In this document: piece after piece, positions 23,601 through 33,400 of the stretch
How the letters are laid out: each line of letters opens with the position of its first letter
How positions within the stretch are numbered: position 1 is the first letter of the stretch
NCBI RefSeq assembly: GCF_028858725.1
Contig: NC_084776.1
Location: forward strand, 6,448,001 to 6,512,000
Direction: 5' to 3'
Length of the DNA: 64,000 nt
From: Colius striatus
Lineage: Eukaryota > Chordata > Aves > Coliiformes > Coliidae
Notes under the pieces: generated by a model
Told to the model about the DNA's origin: nothing
The model's database searches: none
The model's input: the letters and a program-made list of their open reading frames with translations, nothing else
Made by a program: the position numbers and the translations under genes

Positions 23601-26600
23601 TGAGGCTGCACCTCGAGAGCTGGGTGCAGCGTTGGGCCCCTCACTACAAGACAGACACTGAGAGGCTGGAGCGAGTCCCGAGGTGAGCACTGGAGCTGGG
23701 GAAGGGGCTGGAGAATGAGTCTGATGGGGAGCAGCTGAGGGAATGGGGGTGTTCAGCCAGGAGAAGAGAAGGCTGAGGGGAGACAGGAGCACTCTCTGCA
23801 ACTCCCTGACAGGAGGCTGCAGTGAGGTCAGGGTCAGTCTCTTCTCTGACAGGACAACGGGAAATGGACTCAACTTGCACTGCAGGAGGTTTAAGATTGG
23901 AGCTGAGGAAGAGGTTTTTTCCCTGAGAGGGGTGTCAGCCCCTGTGCCAGGCTGCCCAGGGAGCTGGGGGAGTGCCCAGCCCTGGAGGGATCCCAAAGCC
24001 ATGGAGCTGAGGTGCTGCAGTTAGTGGTGGGCTGGGCAGGGTGAGGGGAGGGCTGGGACTCCATGAGCTTCCAAGGGTTTATCCAACCAAAGTGATTCAA
24101 TGTTTCTAAGGCACATCCCCCAGAGCTGAGCCATTCCTCACCATTCCATGCCGTCAGCACCTTGGTGTCCTGCTGTGGCCGTGGCCGCTGTGCCCGGGCT
24201 GTGCCCAGCCTGTGGCCGCCGTCCCGCAGCAGCTCCCGCACCCGCCCCGGCTCCAGCCCCAACCGCTGCGCCGTCAGCTCCGGGGAGCAACGCACGGTGA
24301 GGACGTTCTTGCCCTTCAGCTCCTCATGGGGGTCCTAAAAGGAGAGGCCCATTGTATGAACACCACTGGCTGAGGAGGCATTGCCCTTTGCCTGCTTTGG
24401 GGCTGCTCTGCCGTCCCCTGTGCCCTGGGCCGTGGGTTTCCCATCAGTGCTTTCAGTACCAGGCAGCTCTTCTCCCCTCCCTCACCTGCATGGGGCTGAC
24501 GTTACCCGTCTCCTTCACTCCATAGTGCTGCATGAAGACATCTGCCAGCGTCGTCCCCTCTGTGGCCCCCTCGACAGGGTCAGGAAGCAGAGCCCGGATT
24601 TCCTCAGCTGCCCACACACAGAAAGCTCCTTCTCGCTTCTCTGTGGATGTGGTGGTGGGGTAGGAATCTGCATCTTCTGCACTGTAGAAACCTCCAGCCT
24701 GGGAAAAGAGCAAGAGAGACCCTCCAGCTACTGGAACAGCATCTTCAGCCACTGCCTGTCTCTGCTGGGCTGGCAGTCAGTGAGGCACAGCAGTGCCTCA
24801 GCCTGAATTCAGCTGGAGAGTGGAGGAGGGAGGGATTGAAAAGCAGCCCCAAGGCATGTTCCAGGGCAGGCTGAGCTGTTCCCTTTAGCCCAGCTCAGGG
24901 AACAACCCACCTGGTCACTCAGATCCCTCGAGACGTAAAGCAGAATGTCTCGGGCAATATCAGCAAAGAACTCATCACCAGAGATCTGTGGGAGGCACAG
25001 CACAAGTGTCAGTGTTATCACAGGCAGAGACACGGGGAGATACAAGAGATTCAGATTTAAAGAGCTGACAAAGCAGGGGAAATATATGTGAAAGTCCAGA
25101 GACTTTAAACGTGGGATGGATTCAGAGTAAGATCTCTTGATAGAAATCCACAGGCACTGGAGAGCAGCCCTGGAGTTACACCAACCCCAGAGACAGCAGA
25201 ATGTGTTTGCTGACATCCAAAGGCCAGTCAGAATGTTGTTTCCTCCCCCTTTATGCTAAAAACCCCAAGGCTACAGTGTCATGGATCTGTGCAGCCCTTC
25301 TGGAGGAACACCAACAGACAAAAAGGGAGCACAGGACCACTCCATGCCCATGGGACAGGCAACATTTTGGGGAACAGGCTCTGAAGCTGCTCCCCAAACC
25401 AAGGCAGCATTCCTACAGAGGGATGCCCTCTCACTGTACCTGGAATGCTCTGCTGTAGGTGGCTGCCAGCTGCCCCTGGTCATACAGCATCTTCTCAAAG
25501 TGAGGTACATGCCAGTGCTGGTCAGTGGAGTAGCGGTGGAACCCCTGCAAAGACCAAGTGGTCAGGTCCTCACCTCACATCTCCACTCCACACCTCCTGG
25601 GCATGACAGGGGTTTAACCCCGTGGCTTTCCTCCTACCTGACCAATGTGGTCATGGATGCCCCCATGGGCCATCATCTTGAGGGTACGCAGAGCCATCTG
25701 CAGTGCTTGGGCACCCTCGGGGGTTGTTCGGTGCAGGGCCCAGTATGTGAACAGGAAATTCAAATTCACTGAAAGAGAGGGAGAAAGTGGGAGGCTGTGG
25801 AGTGGGCTCTGCCCCACAGCACTGTCTGCCCCACAGCTGGGGTCAGCAGCACAGCCCACACTGACCTGGGGTGGGGAACTTGGGGGATTTGGAAAAGCCA
25901 CCGTACTCCTCGTCATAGGAGCTGGAGAGCTGCTGGAAGCAGGTGGCCAGCACGGCTTGGGGTGAGGGGGGTGACTCCTGGCCACGCACACGGATCTCAG
26001 ACCTGCGTAGCAATGCCTCCAGGATCTTCTGGCTGTTCTCCAACAGGGCATCTTTGTTCTCCTTCCACTAAGATACAGAGTGAGAAAGTCAGTTCTTCCA
26101 TTCTTTGGTCAGTTTCCTGAATGGCACTGGTCCAAACAGCAGCTTCAGTTCTCAGTCCCCCCTCCCCAGATCAGTTCCAATCCACCTCTAGTCCAGCCGA
26201 AGCTCTGACATATTCCTTGGGCTACTGTTTCTCCTCACTGTATCTCAGCCACCCACCAAGCCCAGACCAATTTCCTTGCAGCCCTTTTGGTTGAACCCTG
26301 CCTGTTACACCATCTCCTGTGAAGCACTGCTTATGTTCTCAGGTGAAGCTGGGGAAGGGGCTGGAGCACAAGTATGATGGGGAGCAGCTGAGGGAATGAG
26401 GGTGTTCAGCCTGGAGGAGGCTGAGGGGAGACATGAGCACTCTCTGACACTCCCTGACAGGAGGGTGTAGCAAGGAGAGGGTCAGTCTCTTCTCCCAAGT
26501 AATAAATGATAGGATAAGGGGAAATGGGCTCAAGTTGCCCCAGGGGTGGTTGAGATTGGAGCTGAGGCAGAACTGTTTCCCTGAGAGGGGTGTCAGCCCC

Positions 26601-29600
26601 TGTGCCAGGCTGCCCAGGGAGCTGGGGGAGTGCCCAGCCCTGGAGGGACCCCAAAGCTGTGGAGCTGAGGTGCTGAGGGCTGTGGGTTTGTGGTGGGCTG
26701 GGCAGGGGGAGGAGAGGGGTTGGACCCCAAGAGCTTAAAGGGCTTTTCCAACCAAAACAATTGTGTGATTCTGTGGCTCCTGCTCTGTACCTGCTCTGCG
26801 ATTCGGAGCAGCACAGTCCGAAAGCCAACGCGATGAACTCCATCCTCAGGAGGGAAGTAGGTGCCCCCTACAAAGGGCTTGAGGTCTGGAGTCAGCCAGA
26901 CACTCATTGGCCAGCCCCCTCCACCACTGGTTGCCTGAAAGACAAGTCAGGGGTGCCCTGAGGTGACCCAAGAGACACCCCCTGCTCTGTGCCCCTACTG
27001 GGAGACAGACCCGTGCTTCCCTCCATCCCTGTGATCACACACAGCCTCATTCAGACCACCCCCAGACTGGTTCTTCCCACCTGAGGAACATGACTATGAA
27101 TCTCACCTTGAGAGAACCAGGCAAGGTCTCCTGAGCCCTGCCCATGCCCCCCTTACCTGCACAAAGGCCATGTACACCTTGTCCACGTCCGGCCGCTCCT
27201 CACGATCCACTTTGATGCTCACAAAGTTCTGGTTCAGAATCTCTCCAATCTCCTTGTTCTTGAAGGACTCCTCCTCCATCACGTGGCACCAGTGGCAGGT
27301 GGAGTAACCAACTGAAAACGAGCTCAGGAGAGTGAGGGAAGGCCCTTTGCAGGGAGCAGGACACACGTTATGGGGAGATTGCTCAGAGGTGGGGAATCCC
27401 TCTGGAGAAGAGATGGAGGAGAAAGGCCTACAGCAAGCACAGAGGCTCTCCAGCTCTTGCTCCTAAAATCTGCCCAAGGACTCTTGTCCTTGTTGCAGCC
27501 CATCTCCAGAGAGAGCTACCAAAGCATGCAGCTCTCTTGCTAGCACAGAAGCAGTGCTGGGTGTCCATCCTGACCTATGTGGCTACTCACACACCAGCTC
27601 AGGAAGCAGCCTGGTTTATCTGGACATCTACTGAACATGAAACACATCTTGTTTCTGGTTACCTGACAGGAATATCGGCTTGTTTTCTTTCTTTGCTTTA
27701 TCAAAGGCTTCCTGACCCCAAGGGTACCTGCAAGGGGAAGATAAGAGAGGAGCTTCAGGGATCACCACTGCTGGGAGGCCTGTGGCCAGTGGGGTTCCAC
27801 AGGGACAGGTTCTGGGGCCAGTCTGATTCAACATCTTCATTAACAACCTGGATGAGGGGACTGAGTGACCCTCAGCAAGGTCACTGATGACATCAAACTG
27901 GGAGGAGTGGCTGATTCACCAGAGGCTGTGCTGCCAGTCAGTGAGAGCTGGGCAGGCTGAGAGTTGGGCGGAGAGGAACCTCATGAGGTTCACAAGGGCA
28001 GAGAAACAGCTCCCTGCACCAGCACAAGCTGGGGGTGACCTGCTGGAGAGCAGCTCTGCACAGAGAGACCTGGGAGTGCTGGCTGATAACAAACTAACCA
28101 TGAGCCAGCAATGTGCCCTTGTGGCCAAGAAGGCCAATGGCAGTCTGGGGCGTGTTAAGTGTGGGCAGCAGCTCAAGAGAGGTTCTCCTCCCACTCTGCT
28201 CTTCCCTGGTGAGGCCTCATCTGGAGTCATGTGTCCAGTTCTGGGTTCAACAGGTTCAAGAGGGACAAGGAACTGCTGGAGAGAGGCCAGTGAGGGTTAC
28301 CAAGACAATCAGAGGACTGGCATATGTTTCTTATAAGGAAAGGCTGTGGGACCTGGGGCTCTTGAGCCTGGAGAAGACTGAGGGGTGATCTCATCAACAC
28401 TGTGCCTCCTAATTGAGGGGAACCTGCCTCAGCAGGGAGTTGGGCTGGATGAGCTCTAGAGGTCCCTTGCAAACCCCATCAGTCTGTGATTCTATGACTC
28501 TATGAGCAGAGCTCCTATAAAGCTGCTGCCCAGTGGAGTCAGGACAGCCATGGCACGCTGAGGGCTGCACAGGGGCCAGGCTGCTTCAGCTGCCACCAGT
28601 TCCACAGCAGCGAGTCCCTCAGCCCCACGACACACACACAGACAGGAGGGAGAACGGCACGGAGGGCTCTTACCAGTCCACAGGGTTGTGTGCGTGCTGC
28701 AGGAGATAAGGGGACCTCTGGCTGCCCAGGCGGTTGGTGTGCCGCGGGGTGCCGGGGGGGCTGCTTCTCCCCGCCATGGCCACGCGCACGCTGCCCGTTA
28801 CAAACCTGCAACGCCGGGGGGCTCATTGGTGCCTGGCTCACCCCAGCAATGCACAGCTCCTGGGGAGCCACCTTGCCCCACACCAGCTCCACCTGCACCC
28901 CGGCCCAGCATGGCCCCAGCATGGGCTGCTGCAGCCCAGGGGAACCATTCAGCCCACCTTCCTTCCCCCCAGGACTCTGTAGAGTCCTCTCCATGTGCTG
29001 GAGGCTCCAGTGAGGTTGTTCTCTGGCTTGGCACAGAGGGGCCCCATCCCTCCAGCCCCTCCACCAGCATCCTTTAGCGGCACAGCCACCCTACAGCCGC
29101 AGGCACGGGAGCAGCATCTGCAGGATTTGACCTGTGTGTGTCCTCGGAGAGGAAAATCCCCCACCCTGGGTGCACAAGTAGGTGTGCAGGCTGGACTCAT
29201 CGGTGAGGGGAGTGAGGAGGAGGGGACCAGAGAGAGCCTCCTGCTGTTGGGAGGGATGTGAGGCTGGGTCACAGGGTTGCAGTAGCGGGTGCAAGGATGC
29301 AGGAGGGCGGATGACAGGGGTGGAGAAAGGGGATGCAGAGAACATACAAAGTCATGCGAGGGGCAATAGGGATGCAGGGAGGATTCAGGTAAATGCAGGA
29401 AGGGTGCAGTGCCGCAGGAAGGGTTTCAGGGAGAATGCTGGGGAATACAGGAGGTATGTAAGGGCGCATGAAGGATTGAGGAGTTTAGGGAGACGCAGAG
29501 GGGGGGATTTAGAGGAGATGCAGGAGGGTTTCAAGGTGGTGCAGAGGCGCAGGAGCATTTAGGAGGACGCGGGGAGAACGGAGAGGATGCAGGAGGGGTG

Positions 29601-29770
29601 CGGGAAGGATTTGGGGGATGTCAGCGATGGCGCGCAGCGCTGCCGGTGCCGCAGCCCCCGCTCCCCGGGGCCGGACCCGCGCCTCCCGCTCCCCGGGGCC
29701 GGACCCGCGCCCCCCGTCCCCCGCCCGCCCCCCGGTACCTGCGGGCCCGGCGCAGCGGCCCCGCCAACAT
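17667..29770 (-). CDS. SPATA20: spermatogenesis-associated protein 20, thioredoxin-fold (DUF255)
   Basis: Sixteen coding exons give a 758-aa protein, close to the roughly 790-aa human length. Exons: 29739-29770, 28674-28805, 27663-27727, 27157-27311, 26791-26934, 25866-26067, 25638-25768, 25440-25544, 24911-24985, 24486-24698, 24142-24334, 22736-22904, 22109-22317, 21559-21758, 21373-21453, 17667-17837. Every junction keeps frame with GT/AG sites. The N-terminus ([11 protein letters not shown]) is basic and could be a mitochondrial presequence. The thioredoxin-like DUF255 domain covers about residues 35-200, with [15 protein letters not shown] and the CHWC motif at 82-85; the rest matches the family's six-hairpin glycosidase-like region. 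Family knowledge: a spermatid-enriched thioredoxin-like protein, also called Ssp411, whose biochemistry is poorly defined. The last intron (17,838-21,372, 3.5 kb) is far larger than the others. Several introns carry CR1 fragments. Confidence 0.95.
17995..18527 (-). mobile_element. CR1 LINE 3' fragment in SPATA20 last intron
   Basis: On the minus strand the fragment encodes CR1 ORF2 C-terminal words ([44 protein letters not shown]). It then runs through CR1 3' UTR-like sequence. It lacks the 5' part and the usual ATTCTATG tail, so it is a truncated, old copy. Confidence 0.85.
19370..19820. promoter_or_regulatory. two TTAATTA-rich islands in SPATA20 last intron
   Basis: Two short AT-rich islands, about 19,372-19,440 and 19,786-19,816, each contain GGAATTAATT and further TTAATTA/TAATCA homeodomain-core words. 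They are isolated in GC-rich intron sequence and lie about 400 bp apart. Their shared vocabulary suggests a paired regulatory element. This is inference from motif content. Confidence 0.3.
20320..20525 (-). mobile_element. CR1 LINE internal fragment
   Basis: The minus strand matches the CR1 segment that also occurs, in plus orientation, at about 28,070-28,150. Shared words read TAACAAACTAACCATGAGCC followed by AGCAATGTGCC on the coding strand. No CR1 tail is present and the right boundary is uncertain. Confidence 0.65.
21787..22008 (-). mobile_element. CR1 LINE fragment filling SPATA20 intron 13
   Basis: CR1 ORF2-end sequence on the minus strand (words such as [14 protein letters not shown]). 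It occupies most of the 350-bp intron between coding exons 13 and 14. Its left end lies under 30 bp upstream of the exon 14 acceptor, so the polypyrimidine region is squeezed between repeat and exon. Confidence 0.8.
23556..24112 (+). mobile_element. CR1 LINE 3' fragment in SPATA20 intron 11
   Basis: Plus-strand CR1 3' region including the GGGAGCAGCTGAGGGAATG and GTCAGTCTCTTCTC words and the typical close with CAACCAAAGTGATTC. It is antisense to SPATA20 and ends about 30 bp from the exon 11 donor. It is closely similar to the copy at 26,335-26,775, so both appear to belong to one subfamily. Confidence 0.85.
26335..26775 (+). mobile_element. CR1 LINE 3' fragment in SPATA20 intron 5
   Basis: Plus-strand CR1 3' end, 5'-truncated, closing with TTTTCCAACCAAAACAATTG and a GTGATTCTGTG tail. 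It is antisense to SPATA20, and its 3' end lies about 15 bp from the exon 5 donor. It shares long stretches with the copies at 23,556-24,112 and 46,365-46,640. Confidence 0.9.
27760..28505 (+). mobile_element. CR1 LINE 3' fragment in SPATA20 intron 2
   Basis: The longest CR1 fragment here (about 745 bp), plus strand. It includes ORF2-end sequence ([27 protein letters not shown]) and a proper tail of CTGTGATTCTATGACTCTATG. It begins about 30 bp upstream of the SPATA20 exon 3 acceptor. The intact ATTCTATG-type tail is the best taxonomic clue in the window for a sauropsid genome. Confidence 0.9.
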
Positions 29771-30410
29771 GGCGGCGGGCGGGGGCGGAGCTGCCGCCGC
29801 TCCCCTGCCCGCCCCGGGGGCCGCACCGCCGCGGCCCGGCCCCCCGCCCGCCCCGGCCCGGCCCCCCGCCCGCCCCGGCCCTCCCCGTTCCGCGCCGGGA
29901 GCCGCAGCCGTGTCCGTCGGAGCAGTTTATTGTGGTTGGGCGGCCCGCAGCCGCCGCGCTGCCCCCGCCCGCCCCGGCCGCGGGGCGCTGAGGGTGGGCA
30001 GCGAGCGGGAGGGGCGGGAAGGGACGCGAGAGCCCGGGGAGCGCGACCCAGCCGGGTCACGGAAGGGAACCCCAGCTCCCGCCCGGCCCCGAGGGGTCCA
30101 TCCAGCAGCGAGACCCCACGCACCGGCCCTGCCCGCTGCGGCGGAGCCCCCCCTCCGGCCCCGCCGCGGCCCCACCGCCACCCTCGGCAGCGGCTCCGGG
30201 GCGCGGGGGCCCGTCCCCTGGCCCTGGCAAGCGCGGGGGCTCATGCTGGCTGCCCCCCAGCCGGCGGGCACGGGGAGGGGGCTGGCGCGGGGGCGACCCT
30301 CCCCTGCAGCGAGCGAGCACCGGCCCCCACACAGCTCGTGGCGGGAGGAAAGGCCGGGAGAGAGGAACTGTAACAGCCGGGAAAGGGGGAAAGAGTCTGT
30401 ACGTCCAGAG
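29600..30410. promoter_or_regulatory. CpG island: SPATA20 promoter overlapping EPN3 3' UTR
   Basis: Strongly CpG-rich DNA surrounds the SPATA20 start codon (29,770) and extends through the EPN3 3' UTR. The EPN3 poly(A) signal at 29,926-29,931 lies only about 156 bp upstream of the SPATA20 ATG, so the island must serve as EPN3 3' UTR and SPATA20 promoter at once. The SPATA20 transcription start is not resolved but has to be in this interval unless it begins inside EPN3. Confidence 0.75.
29926..29931 (-). terminator. EPN3: EPN3 poly(A) signal AATAAA
   Basis: AATAAA on the minus strand, about 480 bp past the EPN3 stop codon and the first canonical signal after it. Confidence 0.75.
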
Positions 30411-30413
30411 CGT

Positions 30414-33400
30414 TCAGAGGAAGGGGTTGAGCCCCCCCGGAGCGGACGGCGGGGCCGGGGCGCCGCTGAGCGGTAACAATGGCTGCGGGAGGTTGGTGGG
30501 GAGCTCGGGGAAGGTGCCGGCCTGGGGGAAGGCACTGGCGGAGGCGGGCAGCGGGGCGGCGGGGGGCACGCTGCTCAGGGGCAGCGGCAGCGACGCGCTG
30601 TACGTCATGGAGTTGGCGGGCAGCCCCGCCGGCAGCCCGGGCACCGGAGAGCTGGTCCGCATCTGGTTCAGCGTGGGCTTGGGCTGCTCCGAGAGGCTGA
30701 AGGGGTTGGTGGGGGACGGCGTGCTCAGACCTAGCGAGAAGAGAATGGGATGTGTCAGGGCGGCCATGCCACCCTCAGCCCTCCTCTTCTTCCTCCCAAA
30801 CCCCCCCCCTGCCCGGCCCAGGAAAGCCCTCAGCCGCCAGGTGCCTACCTGAGAGAAAGGGGTTGCGCGTCTTGGAGGCGGGTGCAGGTGCGACCAGGGA
30901 GTCCAGGTTGACCAGGGAGGAGGCGGCGGGGCCGAGGAAGGCCTCGGGGGTTTTACAGTCCTTCCGCTCCTTGCCGGAATCGGGCAGGGAGTCAGCAAGG
31001 TTAGTGAGGTCGAAGCTCTTGGCCCCGTCCTGCTTGCTGCCGGGGAACAGGTCGCCGAAGGGGTCCAGCTCTGGAGCGGGAGGGTGAGATGAGCTGCGTG
31101 AGCCAGCTGAGAGACTCCGGGGGCAATGGCTTCCAGCCCATCACTGCTAACAGCACCTCGCCCCAGGGCACAGCGGGGCCAAGGCTGTGGCACAGCGTGC
31201 CCGAGCTTCCCTTGAGCCATGGTGGGAGGCAGCAGGGTACACACAGGCACCAGAGCTGCCCCTTCAGCTACTGGGCAGCCCGAGCCCATGGCATACAGGG
31301 TTACAGGTAGGAATGAGCTTTGGCAAGGCCAGTGAGCAGCCAGGCAGAACCCAGCCAGCCCTGGGGCTGCCTCCCTGCAACAGGCAGGCTCAGGTCACCG
31401 TCCCCAACCTGCCCAAGCCGGCCCCTGCCCGCTGCCCCAGCTCTTACCCACGGGGCTGCTGGATTTGGCCGAGGAGGGCAGCTGCGAGGGCTCCTGCTCC
31501 GGCAGCTCGGCTGGCTCGGGTGGCTTTGCAAACGGGTGGAAAGCGTCGTCCCCTGGAGCTGGGGAAGAGGGGACACTCAAGGAGGGGAGCAAGCGGGGAG
31601 GGGAGAGGCAGGAGATGCACAGGCAGGAGAGAGGCAGGGGTGGCTGCCTGCAAGGAGACAGAGGAGACCCTGCGGTGTGGGGGGCTGGGAGCCAGGAGCA
31701 GGCTGCAGCTGCAATCTGCTCCCATGGGAGCGCTTCGTTAACTGGACCCTGTTAATTACAGTGGCCCATTCTGTGCTGACATAAAGGTTCCTGGAAGCCC
31801 TCAGGATCCTGAGCAGCGAGCGGAGCGTCCTGCAGTGGGGCGGGAGAGTGGGGAGGTGTTTGCAGAGCTGCCTGTGGGAGGAAGAGGGTAGCACCCCAGA
31901 ATGCCCACTCCCAGGAGGGCAGTGATGGCCAACACTGCCCAGGGGCCCCAGCGAAGCTGAAACATCCATCGAGCCTCTTACCAGAGCTGGGAGGTTGCTC
32001 GGCCACAGCGGCCCACGGGTCAGCAGCCGGTGCGGGACCAGGGACCGGGGCAGGGGGGGAGGCCGTCGCCCAGGGGTCCATGGGAGGGAAGCCAGAAGAC
32101 AAAGGTGCCTTTCCCCAAGGGTCAGAGGCTGCAGCGGTGCCGGGGGCGAAATCCCAGGGCCCGGCAGAGGTTGGCTGGGCCGCAGCACTCGCCTGGGAGA
32201 TGGGCTCTGCGCCGGCAGCCGGCACCGGCACCCAGGGATCGGCCCCACCAGCCCAGGCTGAGGCTGCCGGCTCCGCTTTGGGTTTCACATCTGAAAGGAG
32301 AAGGGAAGCTGTGGAAAAGGAGAATGGTGCAGGACACACAGGGATGCTGAGCGGTGAGGACGTGCTCAGGGGACCACAGCTTCCAGCAGCATGGCCCAGG
32401 AGTGCAAGAGTGGGCAGCAGACAGAGGAGATGTGAGAGGTCCTTACTACTGAGCTGCTGGGAATTGGGGAGGGACAGAGGCAAGGGAGAGGTTTCTGCCA
32501 TGGGCCCAAACTTTGGCAGCCTGTAAGTTGCCCCCACCTGGCATATCCCACGGGTCGGCAGACGTATGGCTGGAGGGGGCCGGTGCCGGCCCAAATATAT
32601 CTGCCAGCTCCAGGATAGATGACTGCAAAGGAAAGGGAACAAAGACGTGAGGGAAGCTCAGGGCTGACCTGTGGGATCGCCTCGGAGCTCAAGGCTGGCT
32701 GTGTGGCCATCCAAGCCCCCAGTGCTTTACCTGGCTTTTCTTCATCTTATCTTCTTCTTCCTCTTCCTCCCTGCCCTGGGCTGTCTCCTCCGCAGCTCTC
32801 TGCAGCAGGGAGTTCTCTCCTTGCCAAGCCCTCACCTCCTGCAGGGACAAGGGGTGGGACCCTGTGAGCTCAGCTACCCTGTAGCCAGCACCTTCTCCAG
32901 GAGACAGAGACCCAGCGCAGGAGCTGCCACCGCATCCCCAGAAAGTCCCAGCATCCGAGCAGAGGGCTCCTGGGGGGCCCAGCCCCTTGGGAGAAGGCTC
33001 AGCTGACAGCCCAGAGCAGTGAAAGCAGAATCAAGTGCCAGAGTGAGAAGGCATTTGAGGCTCCAGTGCCTCAGAGAGAAGCCCAAGTGCAAGGAGAGAG
33101 GAGCCCCCGTGGCTGTGGGGCACAGGTACCTTCTCATGCTCCTCTCTGCTCAGCGCGAGCGCGAGCTGCAATTGCCTTTCTTCGTCTGTACTGGAAATTG
33201 GAGGAAGTGGCTTCTGCCAACAGAGGAAATGGGGTGACATTTCAGCTTGCCCTTAGCTCATGGGGCTGCTCAGAGGTCCCTGTCCTCTCCTGCGGCCCCT
33301 CACCTGCCTGCACACCGTCTCTGTGCCCATCCAGCTGGGTTTGCCTGCAGACCACCAGCCCGGTGCCCCTGTGCTCTGGAACCAGCTCCTGCTCTGGCTC

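Noticed and set aside
29598-30476. 292-codon plus-strand frame opposite the EPN3 3' UTR and SPATA20 first exon
   Set aside because: CpG-island artefact; the minus strand has the real exons with consistent phase.
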